This document shows, one piece after another, positions 29,116 to 37,029 of a DNA stretch of 58,987 nt. The position numbers were made by a program, and so were the translations under genes. The first letter of the stretch is position 1. The number at the start of each line of letters is the position of its first letter. The DNA is from Candidatus Kosakonia sp. 282A-S69 (GTDB lineage: Bacteria; Pseudomonadota; Gammaproteobacteria; Enterobacterales; Enterobacteriaceae), in NCBI RefSeq assembly GCF_029433855.1, contig NZ_JAROAU010000001.1, positions 1,095,365 through 1,154,351 of the forward strand. The letters run 5' to 3'. Below the pieces are notes generated by a model. It did not search any database, was not told the origin of the DNA, and worked only from the letters and a program-made list of their open reading frames with translations.

Positions 29116-29204
29116 TAAAATGCCTCCGCGTTTAACAGGGCGTAAATCAGGTAGCCCAATAACAGGAAAACCAGCACGATGCCGATTAGCACGCCTGCAC
29201 TCAC
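29115..29204 (-). CDS. kdpF: KdpF, small membrane subunit of the K+ ATPase
   Basis: A 29-aa single-helix peptide: [20 protein letters not shown], then YALLNAEAF. It stabilises the KdpFABC complex in the inner membrane. GTG start at 29204 with GGAGGTG 4 nt upstream. The stop overlaps the kdpA start in TAATG. Same length as E. coli KdpF. First gene of the operon, with the KdpE site about 75 nt upstream. Confidence 0.93.
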   Translation of the reverse strand: MSAGVLIGIVLVFLLLGYLIYALLNAEAF

Positions 29205-29278
29205 AGTTCACCTCCGGGGTGATTTAAGGATGTGCAGAGAGGCTAATTTTTCAGGCGCAAAGATTTCGCAAAAATCCC

Positions 29279-29306
29279 CGGGCGGGGTGTAAAAAAAGTA
29301 TAAAAA
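29279..29306 (-). promoter_or_regulatory. KdpE binding site upstream of kdpF
   Basis: On the minus strand TTTTTATACTTTTTTTACAC is followed by CCCGCCCG. This is the T-rich KdpE target of the E. coli kdpFABC promoter, as far as I can recall without a mismatch. It is followed by a -10 region before kdpF that I cannot place precisely. Confidence 0.8.
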
Positions 29307-29327
29307 TGAATGAAAAATGAACGATTT

Positions 29328-29410
29328 GTAGGCCGGATAAGCGCAGCGCCATCCGGCATTATCACCGCGGCACCAATTGCCGGATGGTGGCTATGCCTTA
29401 TCCGGCCTAC
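29328..29410. repeat. Pair of oppositely oriented REP elements (BIME)
   Basis: REP sequences at 29328-29357 (GTAGGCCGGATAAGCG...ATCCGGC) and 29379-29410 (GCCGGATGGTGG...TATCCGGCCTAC) face each other across 21 nt. They lie just upstream of the kdp promoter. Confidence 0.9.
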
Positions 29411-29459
29411 CAAAACGCGCCTACAGCCACACCGATGTTGCTTTTATCTGCAATATGAC

Positions 29460-29720
29460 AGCGAGGGGTTGTGTCCCCGCTGAAATCGGCGAACCGAAGC
29501 GGGAATGACAAGGTCTGGACGCCATGGATGGCGGACAGAGGCGAACCGAGACAGGATGTCGAGTCGAGCCGACCGCAGTCAGGCACGCGGGAGGTGAGCG
29601 CAGTGCGTAGCACCGATTTCCTCGCGGGGCCGCGGGGATTGACAAGGGGGGAGCGGTCCCCCCCCTTGTCCCGTTCACCGCATAAGAGATGAATGAAACT
29701 CCCCAATCCATGGTGAACGG
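29460..29720. repeat. Hairpin-rich intergenic element of unknown nature
   Basis: A 261-bp GC-rich block flanked by REP sequences, with an unusual density of inverted repeats. They are AGCG-GGGG/CCCCGCT (29460-29481); TCTG-CGCCAT/ATGGCG-CAGA with symmetric GA/GA internal loops (29514-29539); GACA/TGTC around GGA (29550-29560); an 11-bp stem GACAAGGGGGG/CCCCCCTTGTC (29641-29670); and CCGTTCACC/GGTGAACGG (29671-29720). The motif GGCGAACCGA occurs twice (29488, 29540). Reading frames on both strands lack ribosome sites. It may be a dispersed repeat or an RNA; I do not recognise its class. Confidence 0.55.
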
Positions 29721-29857
29721 AACCCTTCCACCGAAGCCACATACCAGACCCATTGCCGGATGGCGGCTCCGCCTTATCCGGCCTACAGAACCCCTTCCAC
29801 CGAGGCAACGTGCCGCACCGATTGCCGGATGGCGGCTTCGCCTTTTCCAGCCTACAT
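29721..29857. repeat. Tandem duplication of a REP-containing unit
   Basis: Two imperfect direct copies, about 67-69 bp each. Each begins AACCC(C)TTCCACCGA and ends in a REP (29755-29786 and 29824-29855) with the same orientation. They immediately follow the structured element. Confidence 0.8.
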
Positions 29858-30071
29858 GATTCCAGCGGCTCCGTTCCGAAAATGCAACATTTAAAACCAT
29901 TATTTAACCAATGGTTATTTTAAATTTAACCATTTTGTAACTTACTTACGGATTGCGTGTAAATAAACGCGAATCAGATAAAAATAGTGGTCGGATGAGT
30001 AGTAAAATTACAAACAAAGCGGTATTATTTTGAGCAGATTTTACTCTCGCAGCGTTTTTTTTGTTACTCAC

Positions 30072-30093
30072 TTACCGCTGCGGTAACTTTTTT
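30072..30093 (+). terminator. Terminator-like hairpin in the ybfA leader
   Basis: Stem TTACCG/CGGTAA (30072-30077 with 30081-30086), loop CTG, then C and six T. It lies 39 nt before the ybfA ATG, so it would stop a transcript before the gene. Either an upstream short RNA ends here or it works as an attenuator. Confidence 0.5.
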
Positions 30094-30131
30094 CCGGTGA
30101 CCGATACCGGCCTGACAAAGGGGAGAGATTT

Positions 30132-30338
30132 ATGAACACATATAAAATGTTTCCAGCGCACATTGTGCTGATGCGTCGTGCTTTCGCCGTTGCGGCGGGT
30201 CTGTTGGCACTGCCGGTGATGTTGTTCTGGAAGGATCGCGCACGGTTCTACAGCTATCTGCACCGCGTCTGGGCTAAGACCAGCGAGAAACCGGTATGGA
30301 TGGATCAAGCAGAAAAAGTAACCTGCGACTTTTATTAA
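30132..30338 (+). CDS. ybfA: YbfA, small membrane protein DUF2517
   Basis: A 68-aa protein with one central hydrophobic segment ([17 protein letters not shown], about residues 17-33) and a conserved tail [20 protein letters not shown]. Same length as E. coli YbfA and very similar in the C-terminal half. Ribosome site GGGGAG lies about 6 nt upstream. Function unknown. It is a single gene with its own terminator. In K-12 it is followed by rhsC, which is absent here. Confidence 0.92.
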   Translation: MNTYKMFPAHIVLMRRAFAVAAGLLALPVMLFWKDRARFYSYLHRVWAKTSEKPVWMDQAEKVTCDFY

Positions 30339-30363
30339 TCGGGCTACACACAGCAACCCGATC

Positions 30364-30393
30364 GCGCCACCGCATTTGCGGTGGCTTTTTTTT
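30364..30393 (+). terminator. ybfA terminator
   Basis: Stem GCCACCGC/GCGGTGGC (30366-30373 with 30378-30385) followed by eight T. Confidence 0.9.
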
Positions 30394-30440
30394 ACCTGCG
30401 GCCTTTGACTACAATGATTATGTCTAATCAAGGAGTCGCT

Positions 30441-31394
30441 ATGAGTGAGAAAATCCCTGTCGGCATTAGTGCCTGTTTATTAGGGGAACAAGTCCGTTTT
30501 GACGGCGGCCATAAGCGGCTTGCCTTTGCAGTTGAAGAGCTATCACCGTGGATGCGTTTTGAGCCGGTCTGCCCGGAGATGGCCATTGGCCTGCCGGTGC
30601 CGCGTCCGGCGCTGCGGTTGGTCAAAGAGGAGAGCGGTGTTTCGCTGCGCTTTAGCGACAAACGGGAAGGTGATTTAACCGAACAGATGGCGCACTTCTC
30701 CCGCGAGCGCGTCAGCCGTCTCGACCATTTGTGCGGCTATATCGTTTGCGCTAAATCTCCCTCCTGCGGTATGGAGCGGGTGCGTGTATACGACGCAGAT
30801 GGCAAAAATAACCGCAAAGCCGGGCGCGGTATCTTCACCGACATTCTGATGGAGACGCATCCATGGCTGCCGGTAGAGGAGGATGGCCGCCTGCACGATC
30901 CCCATATCCGTGAGAACTTTGTTGAGCGTATCTACGCCCTGCATGAACTGAACAGCGTACGCGAGCGTGGCCTGACGCGCGGCGAGCTGATCGCCTACCA
31001 CAGCCGTTACAAACTGCTGCTGCTGGCGCACTCCCAGCCGAAGTACCGCGAGCTGGGGCGTTTTGTCGCTGCCATCCATGAATGGGCCTCCCTTGAGGAG
31101 TGGTTTGTCGAGTATCGCCAGCGCTTGATGGATCTGCTCTCACACCAGGCTACCCGCCGTAATCACACCAACGTGCTGATGCATGTCCAGGGCTACTTCC
31201 GCAAGCAGCTCAATGCCCGCCAGCGTGAAGAGTTATCGAAACTTATCGACAGCTACCGGCAGGGCATTCAGCCGCTGCTGGCACCCGTCACTTTACTGAA
31301 ACACTACATGGCTGAGTTCCCGGATGCTTATCTCTCCGGACAGCGCTATTTTGACCCCTGGCCGGAAGCGCTGCGCTTACGTTACGGACATTAG
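30441..31394 (+). CDS. ybgA: YbgA, DUF523-DUF1722 two-domain protein
   Basis: A 317-aa cytosolic protein. The N-terminal DUF523 half (about 1-150) has the cysteines GISACLLGE, PVCPE and CAKSPSCGM. The DUF1722 half (about 175-310) contains YHSRYKLLLLAHS, RNHTNVLMH and GQRYFDPWPE. ATG at 30441 with AAGGAG 6 nt upstream; longer upstream frame discarded. My memory is that K-12 YbgA is only about 169 aa and carries just the DUF1722 part, so this looks like the full-length form. It is 7 nt upstream of phrB in an apparent operon, as in many bacteria where DUF523/DUF1722 proteins accompany photolyase. Function unproven. Confidence 0.9.
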   Translation: MSEKIPVGISACLLGEQVRFDGGHKRLAFAVEELSPWMRFEPVCPEMAIGLPVPRPALRLVKEESGVSLRFSDKREGDLTEQMAHFSRERVSRLDHLCGYIVCAKSPSCGMERVRVYDADGKNNRKAGRGIFTDILMETHPWLPVEEDGRLHDPHIRENFVERIYALHELNSVRERGLTRGELIAYHSRYKLLLLAHSQPKYRELGRFVAAIHEWASLEEWFVEYRQRLMDLLSHQATRRNHTNVLMHVQGYFRKQLNARQREELSKLIDSYRQGIQPLLAPVTLLKHYMAEFPDAYLSGQRYFDPWPEALRLRYGH

Positions 31395-31401
31395 GAGCAT
31401 T

Positions 31402-32814
31402 ATGACCACCCATCTGGTCTGGTTTCGCACGGATTTGCGCGTGCACGATAACCTCGCGCTGGCGGCGGCCTGCCGTAGCGCGAACGCAACGGTAAAAGCC
31501 CTGTTTATCGCGACCCCGAAGCAGTGGCAGCAGCACTTAATGGCACCGCGCCAGGCTGCTCTGATTGCGGCTCATCTCAATGCGCTTCAGCAGTCACTCG
31601 CCGAGCGCGGCATTGAGCTTATCTTCCGCGAAGTGGATGACTTTGCCGCCAGCGTGCAGGCGATTGCCGAGGTGTGCGAGCAGGAGCAGGTCAGCCATCT
31701 TTTTTATAACTATCAGTATGAACTTAATGAGCGCCAGCGCGATGCGGCGGTGGAGAAGGCGCTGCCTGATGTCGCCTGTCAGGGTTTTGACGACAGCGTA
31801 ATGCTGGCACCCGGCAGCGTGATGACCGGCAATCGTGAGATGTTTAAAGTTTTCACCCCCTTTAAGAACGCCTTCTTACGCCGTTTAAAAGAGGATCTGC
31901 CGGAGTGCGTCGCCGCGCCACAGCCGCGCGAAGGTGGGGCACTTAAAGTGAAGCCGCTATCACTCAACTACCCGCAACAGCCCTTTGACGAAAAACGCTT
32001 CCCGCCAGATGAGAAGCAGGCCATCGCCCGCTTGCGCCACTTCTGCCAGCACCAGGTGGCCGAATATGAGCAGCAGCGCGATTTCCCCGCCATTGAGGGC
32101 ACCAGCCGTCTCTCTGCCAGCCTCGCCATCGGCGCGCTCTCGCCGCGCCAGTGTCTGCACCGCTTGCTCGCTGAGCAGCCGGATGTGCTGGAGGGCGGGC
32201 CGGGCGCGGTATGGCTGAGCGAGCTAATCTGGCGCGAATTTTATCGCCATCTCATCACCTACCATCCTGCGCTGTGTAAACATCGCCCGTTTATCTCGTG
32301 GACAGAAAAGGTGCAGTGGCAGGATAACCCGCAGCATCTGGAAGCCTGGAAAAAGGGGATGACTGGCTATCCGATTGTTGATGCAGCGATGCGTCAGATG
32401 AATGAGACCGGCTGGATGCACAACCGCCTGCGTATGATTACCGCCAGCTTCCTGATCAAAGACCTGCTTATCGACTGGCGGGTAGGAGAGCGCTATTTTA
32501 TGGCACAGCTGGTGGATGGCGACTACGCGGCGAATAACGGCGGCTGGCAGTGGGCGGCCTCAACGGGTACCGATGCCGCGCCCTACTTCCGTATCTTCAA
32601 CCCGACCACCCAGGGGGAGCGCTTCGATGCGGACGGCGAGTTTATTCGCCGCTGGCTACCGGAACTGAAAACCGTGCCGCAAAAAGCCATCCATCAACCC
32701 TGGGTCTGGGCGGATAAGCAGGGCGTTAAGCTCGATTATCCGCGCCCGATTGTCGATCATAAACAGGCGCGAAGCGCCACGCTGGCGGCCTATGAAGCCG
32801 CGCGAAAAGGGTAA
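31402..32814 (+). CDS. phrB: Deoxyribodipyrimidine photolyase (CPD, class I)
   Basis: A flavoprotein that uses light to split cyclobutane pyrimidine dimers. The start at 31402 gives MTTHLVWFRTDLRVHDN, the antenna (MTHF) domain. The helical FAD domain includes WLSELIWREFYRHL, GYPIVDAAMRQ, WMHNRLRM and the conserved NNGGWQWAASTGTDAAPYFRIFNP (quoted in part). Length 470 aa, E. coli 472. It is 7 nt after ybgA and 8 nt before ybgI. Confidence 0.97.
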   Translation: MTTHLVWFRTDLRVHDNLALAAACRSANATVKALFIATPKQWQQHLMAPRQAALIAAHLNALQQSLAERGIELIFREVDDFAASVQAIAEVCEQEQVSHLFYNYQYELNERQRDAAVEKALPDVACQGFDDSVMLAPGSVMTGNREMFKVFTPFKNAFLRRLKEDLPECVAAPQPREGGALKVKPLSLNYPQQPFDEKRFPPDEKQAIARLRHFCQHQVAEYEQQRDFPAIEGTSRLSASLAIGALSPRQCLHRLLAEQPDVLEGGPGAVWLSELIWREFYRHLITYHPALCKHRPFISWTEKVQWQDNPQHLEAWKKGMTGYPIVDAAMRQMNETGWMHNRLRMITASFLIKDLLIDWRVGERYFMAQLVDGDYAANNGGWQWAASTGTDAAPYFRIFNPTTQGERFDADGEFIRRWLPELKTVPQKAIHQPWVWADKQGVKLDYPRPIVDHKQARSATLAAYEAARKG

Positions 32815-32822
32815 GAGTGAGC

Positions 32823-33566
32823 ATGAAAAATACCGAACTGGAAAAATTGATTAATGAAAAACTCAACAGTGCGGCGTTCAGCGATTATGGCCCGAATGGC
32901 CTGCAGGTTGAGGGACGAGAGGAAGTAGGGAAGATCGTCACCGGCGTCACCGCAAGCCAGGCGCTGCTTGATGAAGCCGTGCGCCTGGGGGCCGATGCGG
33001 TCATCGTCCATCACGGATACTTCTGGAAAAACGAAGCGCCGATCATTCGCGGCATGAAGCGTAACCGCCTGAAAACCCTGCTGGCGAACGATATCAATCT
33101 CTACGGCTGGCATCTGCCGCTCGACGCTCACCCGGAACTGGGGAATAACGCGCAGCTTGCGGCACTGCTCGGCATCACGGTGCAGGGGGAGATTGAACCG
33201 CTGGTGCCGTGGGGGGAACTCTCGATGCCGGTTCCCGGTCTGGAACTGGCATCATGGATCGAAGCGCGCCTCGGGCGTAAACCGCTGTGGTGCGGCGATA
33301 CCGGCCCTGCCACCATTACGCGCGTGGCGTGGTGCACCGGCGGCGGTCAGGGCTTTATTGATAAAGCCGCCGCCTTTGGCGTCGATGCCTTTATCACCGG
33401 CGAAGTGTCGGAGCAGACGATTCATTCTGCGCGTGAGCAGGGGCTGCACTTCTTCGCGGCCGGGCACCACGCCACCGAGCGCGGCGGCATCCGCGCCCTT
33501 GGCGAGTGGCTCACCGCCAATACCGATCTGGATGTGACCTTTATCGATATCCCTAACCCGGCGTAA
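32823..33566 (+). CDS. ybgI: NIF3-family dinuclear metal protein YbgI
   Basis: A toroidal hexamer with a two-metal centre; the E. coli protein was crystallised, and NIF3 proteins are annotated as GTP cyclohydrolase 1 type 2 homologues, but the physiological role is unsettled. Metal-ligand segments [16 protein letters not shown] and the C-terminal [10 protein letters not shown] are present. The start ATG at 32823 (MKNTELEKL) matches E. coli; a GTG 6 nt upstream is in frame but less likely. Length 247 aa equals E. coli. It precedes pxpBCA, as in K-12. Confidence 0.94.
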   Translation: MKNTELEKLINEKLNSAAFSDYGPNGLQVEGREEVGKIVTGVTASQALLDEAVRLGADAVIVHHGYFWKNEAPIIRGMKRNRLKTLLANDINLYGWHLPLDAHPELGNNAQLAALLGITVQGEIEPLVPWGELSMPVPGLELASWIEARLGRKPLWCGDTGPATITRVAWCTGGGQGFIDKAAAFGVDAFITGEVSEQTIHSAREQGLHFFAAGHHATERGGIRALGEWLTANTDLDVTFIDIPNPA

Positions 33567-33577
33567 GGAGCAGGCAA

Positions 33578-34234
33578 GTGCAGCGAGCGCGTTGTTATCT
33601 GTTAGGTGAAACCGCCGTCGTGCTGGAGCTGGAGCCGCCGGTCCAGCTGGCGACGCAAAAGCGTATCTGGCGGCTGACGCAGCGGCTGGCGACGTTCCCG
33701 GAGGTGGTGGAAGCGATTCCGGGGATGAATAACGTAACCGTTGTGCTGCGCGATCCGACCACGCTGGCGCTGGATGCGATTGAGCATCTGCAACGCTGGT
33801 GGGAAGAGAGCGAGGCGCTGGAGCCGGAGTCGCGGGCCATTGAGATCCCGGTGGTTTACGGCGGTGAGGCCGGGCCGGATCTGGCGCATGTCGCCGACCA
33901 CTGCGGCATGAGCGAAAAGCAGGTCGTCGAGCTGCACGCCTCCATCGAATACCGGGTGTGGTTTATCGGCTTTCAACCCGGTTTCCCCTATCTCGGCGGT
34001 ATGCCGCAGGCGCTGGCAACGCCGCGCCGGGCGGAGCCGCGCGTCAGCGTGCCTGCCGGGTCGGTCGGCATTGGCGGCGCGCAAACGGGCATTTACCCGC
34101 TCGCCAGCCCCGGCGGCTGGAATCTGATCGGGCGTACCGATCTGACGCTGTTTAACTCGCGCTTAGCGGAGCCGTCGCTGCTGCGGCCTGGCGACACGCT
34201 GCGCTTTATCCCGCGTAAGGAGGGCTTATGTTAA
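33578..34234 (+). CDS. pxpB: 5-oxoprolinase subunit B
   Basis: Part of the ATP-dependent PxpABC complex that opens 5-oxoproline (pyroglutamate) to glutamate, a housekeeping damage-disposal reaction. Old name ybgJ; also called KipI-like. GTG start at 33578 with AAGGAG upstream. Motifs [24 protein letters not shown] and [10 protein letters not shown] are typical of the family (cyclophilin-like fold). Length 218 aa as in E. coli. It overlaps pxpC by 7 nt. Confidence 0.95.
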   Translation: MQRARCYLLGETAVVLELEPPVQLATQKRIWRLTQRLATFPEVVEAIPGMNNVTVVLRDPTTLALDAIEHLQRWWEESEALEPESRAIEIPVVYGGEAGPDLAHVADHCGMSEKQVVELHASIEYRVWFIGFQPGFPYLGGMPQALATPRRAEPRVSVPAGSVGIGGAQTGIYPLASPGGWNLIGRTDLTLFNSRLAEPSLLRPGDTLRFIPRKEGLC

Positions 34235-35160
34235 GCGTGATTCGCGCCGGGATGTACACCTCGTTGCAGGGCGGCAAACGCATCGGCCTGCGTCAGTCCG
34301 GCGTCAGCTACTGCGGCGCGCTTGATGGCCCGGCGCTGGAGATTGCCAATGCGCTGGTCGGCAACCCACCGCAGGCCGCGGCGCTGGAGATCACGCTCGG
34401 CCAGTGTGAAGTTGAGTTCGCCCGCGATTGCTGGTTTGCTCTCACCGGCGCGGGCTGCGATGCGACGCTTGATGGCACGGACGTGTGGACCGGCTGGCGC
34501 TTTGCGGCGAAGGCCGGGCAGCGGCTGGTGCTGAATCGCCCGCGCTTTGGCGTGCGCAGCTATCTCGCGGTCGCAGGTGGTTTCGATCTGCCGGCGGTGA
34601 TGGGATCGGGCAGTACCGATCTGCAAACCGCCATCGGTGGGCTGGAGGGGCGCCTGCTGCGCGATGGCGACACGCTGCCGCTGGGCACCGCCACACGGAA
34701 CTTCTCCGCGCAGCAGGGGGTAAAGCAGCTGTTGTGGACGAACCGTATCCGTGCGCTGCCGGGGCCGGAGTATCATGAGTTTGACGCCGCCTCCCAGGAG
34801 GCGTTCTGGCGGCTACCGTGGCATATCAATCCGCAGAGCAACCGTATGGGTTACCGTCTGCAGGGTCAGCCGCTGGTGCGCACGACAGAGCGGGATCTGC
34901 TCTCTCACGGGCTACTGCCCGGCGTTATCCAGGTGCCCTCAAATGGTCAGCCGATTGTATTGATGAATGATTGCCAGACCACCGGCGGTTATCCGCGTAT
35001 TGCCTGCATTATCGAAGCCGATCTCTACCGTCTGGCGCAAATTCGCCTCGGTCAGCCGGTGCACTTTGTGCAGTGCTCTCTCGACGAGGCGCTGCAGGCG
35101 CGGCGCGAACAGCGCCTGTTCCTCGATCAACTGGCGTGGCGGCTGCGCGATGCGGATTGA
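34228..35160 (+). CDS. pxpC: 5-oxoprolinase subunit C
   Basis: The KipA/biotin-dependent-carboxylase-like subunit of 5-oxoprolinase (old name ybgK). It carries the tandem cyclophilin-like fold with [20 protein letters not shown] near the N-terminus, [19 protein letters not shown] and [11 protein letters not shown]. Length 310 aa equals E. coli. It starts inside the 3' end of pxpB and overlaps pxpA by 11 nt, so the three subunits are translationally coupled. Confidence 0.95.
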   Translation: MLSVIRAGMYTSLQGGKRIGLRQSGVSYCGALDGPALEIANALVGNPPQAAALEITLGQCEVEFARDCWFALTGAGCDATLDGTDVWTGWRFAAKAGQRLVLNRPRFGVRSYLAVAGGFDLPAVMGSGSTDLQTAIGGLEGRLLRDGDTLPLGTATRNFSAQQGVKQLLWTNRIRALPGPEYHEFDAASQEAFWRLPWHINPQSNRMGYRLQGQPLVRTTERDLLSHGLLPGVIQVPSNGQPIVLMNDCQTTGGYPRIACIIEADLYRLAQIRLGQPVHFVQCSLDEALQARREQRLFLDQLAWRLRDAD

Positions 35161-35890
35161 TTTAAACGCCGACATCGGCGAGGGCTTTGCCCAAAACGAT
35201 CGCGAACTGATGCAGGTGGTGAGCTCAGTGAATATTGCCTGCGGCTTTCACGCCGGCGATGCCGCCACCATGCTCACCTGCATTGAGCAGGCGCAGGCGA
35301 ACAGCGTCGCTATCGGCGCGCACCCGTCGTTTCTCGATCGCGAGAACTTTGGCCGCAAGAGAATGTCCACCGCGCCGGACGTGGTCTATAGCGAAGTGCT
35401 TTACCAGTGTGGGGCGCTGGCGGCGCTGGCGAAATCGCGCAGTGCTCTTCTGTCGCACGTGAAACCCCACGGCATGCTCTATAACCAGGCGGCGCAGGAT
35501 GCGGCGCTTGCCGATGCCATTGCCCGGGCAGTGCGCGATCTCGATTCAGGGTTAATACTGGTCGGGCTGGCGGGCAGCGAGCTGATCCGTGCGGGCGAGC
35601 GGATGGGATTAGCCACGCGCGAGGAGGTGTTCGCTGACCGCGGTTATCAGCGCAGTGGTCAGCTCGTGCCACGCGGCGAGCCGGGCGCACTGATTGAGGA
35701 TGAGCAGCTTGCGCTGGCGCAGACGCTGGAGATGGTGCAGGGCGGGCGCGTTAAAAGCGTAGAGGGCGACTATGCGTCCGTTAACGCGCAAACGGTCTGC
35801 CTGCATGGCGATGGGGCGCACGCGCTGGCCTTTGCCCGCCGTTTACGGGCTGCTTTTGTTGCCGAAGGTATTACCGTTTCATCACGCTGA
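35150..35890 (+). CDS. pxpA: 5-oxoprolinase subunit A (LamB/YcsF family)
   Basis: The third subunit of 5-oxoprolinase (old name ybgL). The start at 35150 gives [13 protein letters not shown], the family N-terminus; the open frame continues upstream inside pxpC. Conserved segments [44 protein letters not shown] and VCLHGDG are present. Length 246 aa, E. coli 244. The gene overlaps pxpC and is 12 nt before nei. Confidence 0.95.
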   Translation: MRIDLNADIGEGFAQNDRELMQVVSSVNIACGFHAGDAATMLTCIEQAQANSVAIGAHPSFLDRENFGRKRMSTAPDVVYSEVLYQCGALAALAKSRSALLSHVKPHGMLYNQAAQDAALADAIARAVRDLDSGLILVGLAGSELIRAGERMGLATREEVFADRGYQRSGQLVPRGEPGALIEDEQLALAQTLEMVQGGRVKSVEGDYASVNAQTVCLHGDGAHALAFARRLRAAFVAEGITVSSR

Positions 35891-35902
35891 TAAGGAGTTT
35901 TC

Positions 35903-36694
35903 ATGCCGGAAGGACCGGAGATCCGCCGCGCGGCGGACACGCTGGAAGCCGCAATTAAGGGCAAACCGCTGACCGAGGTGTGGTTTGGCCAGCCGCACCT
36001 TGTGGATCGTGCCGCCGGGCTGGTAGGGCAGCAGATCGAGGCCATTGAGACACGAGGCAAAGCGCTGTTGACGCACTTTTCCGGCGGGCTAACGCTCTAC
36101 AGCCACAACCAGCTCTACGGCGTCTGGCGCGTGGTGAAGGCGGGCGAGATGCCGGAGACCAACCGCGTGCTACGCGTGCGCCTGCAGGCGGCAGATAAGG
36201 CGATTTTGCTCTATAGCGCCTCAGAGATTGCGCTGCTGACGGCGGAGCAACTGGCGCAACACCCCTTTTTGCTGCGCGTAGGGCCGGATGTGCTGGATAG
36301 GCGTCTGACGGTGGAAGAGGTGAAAGCGCGTCTGCTGTCGCCGCGCTTCCGCCGTCGGCAGTTTGCCGGGCTCTTACTCGACCAGGCGTTTCTCGCCGGG
36401 CTGGGAAACTATCTGCGCGTCGAAATTCTCTGGCAGAGCGGGCTGACCGGGCAGCGCAAAGCGGAACAGCTTAGCGACACCGAACTCGATCTGCTGGCAG
36501 AGGCATTGCTGGCAATCCCGCGTCTTTCCTATCAGACCCGTGGGCGGGTCGATGAGAAAAAACATCACGGGGCGCTGTTTCGTTTTAAGGTGTTTCACCG
36601 GGCCGGGAAGACGTGCGAGCGCTGCGGCGGCATTATTGAGAAGACGACGCTCTCCTCAAGACCCTTTTATTGGTGTCCGGGGTGCCAGCAGTAG
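35903..36694 (+). CDS. nei: Endonuclease VIII (DNA glycosylase/AP lyase)
   Basis: A base-excision repair enzyme removing oxidised pyrimidines, with beta,delta-elimination lyase activity. After Met removal, Pro (residue 2) is the catalytic nucleophile and Glu3 follows (MPEGPEIRR). The helix-two-turn-helix lies in the middle ([15 protein letters not shown]). A C-terminal zinc finger has four cysteines (CERC...CPGC). Length 263 aa equals E. coli. AAGGAG lies 6 nt upstream of the ATG. Confidence 0.96.
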   Translation: MPEGPEIRRAADTLEAAIKGKPLTEVWFGQPHLVDRAAGLVGQQIEAIETRGKALLTHFSGGLTLYSHNQLYGVWRVVKAGEMPETNRVLRVRLQAADKAILLYSASEIALLTAEQLAQHPFLLRVGPDVLDRRLTVEEVKARLLSPRFRRRQFAGLLLDQAFLAGLGNYLRVEILWQSGLTGQRKAEQLSDTELDLLAEALLAIPRLSYQTRGRVDEKKHHGALFRFKVFHRAGKTCERCGGIIEKTTLSSRPFYWCPGCQQ

Positions 36695-36704
36695 ACGAGA
36701 AAGT

Positions 36705-37020
36705 GCCGGAGGGCGGATACGCCTTATCCGGCCTACGGAACCGGGCCAATGCAACCATCTTCGGCCTGATAAGCGCAGTGCCATCGGGCAATGTGTTCAC
36801 GGGGATGCCAATACAATCGTAGGCCCGATAAGCGCAGTGCCATCGGGCAATGTGTTCAGGGGGATGCCAATACAATCGTAGGCCCGATAAGCGCAGTGCC
36901 ATCAGGCAACGTGTTCAGGGGGATGCCAATACAATCGTAGGCCCGATAAGCAAAGCGCCATCGGGCAATATTACGGGGTGGGGCAGGTGCAGGCCCGGTA
37001 AGCGGAGTGCCTCCGGGCAT
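36705..37020. repeat. REP region between nei and gltA
   Basis: No gene in this 335-bp gap. It starts with a REP at 36705-36736 that faces the rest. Then come four head-to-tail REP-like units (36759-36976) and a last diverged REP (AGGCCCGGTAAGCGGAGTGCCTC, quoted in part) ending near 37020. In E. coli K-12 abrB and ybgOPQD occupy this place. Confidence 0.85.
36759..36976. repeat. Tandem 59-bp REP-containing array (3.7 copies)
   Basis: Units begin at 36759, 36818, 36877 and 36936, exactly 59 bp apart. The two central units are nearly identical. Each holds one REP core (GTAGGCCCGATAAGCGCAGT then GCCATCGGGC) and a non-REP spacer containing GGGGATGCCAATACAAT. Confidence 0.92.
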
Positions 37021-37029
37021 TAGCGGGGA

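Larger units (their letters stand above)
29205..30131. other. Gene-free interval between kdpF and ybfA
   Basis: This 927-bp interval holds the kdp promoter, REP pairs at 29328-29410 and 29755-29855, a hairpin-rich element at 29460-29720, an AT-rich stretch with repeated AACCATT motifs (29895-29934), and a terminator-like hairpin at 30072-30093. The overlapping reading frames here (for example 29421-29900 minus) run through REP sequences and have no ribosome sites. I regard them as non-coding. Confidence 0.75.

Noticed and set aside
29421-29900. 159-codon minus-strand frame, and a 133-codon frame overlapping it
   Set aside because: Both run through REP sequences and the structured element, overlap each other in different frames and have no ribosome site. 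The sequence is better explained as non-coding.
36759-36976. Regularly spaced repeats considered as a CRISPR array
   Set aside because: The 59-bp unit is repeated as a whole with no variable spacers, each unit contains a REP core, and there are no cas genes.
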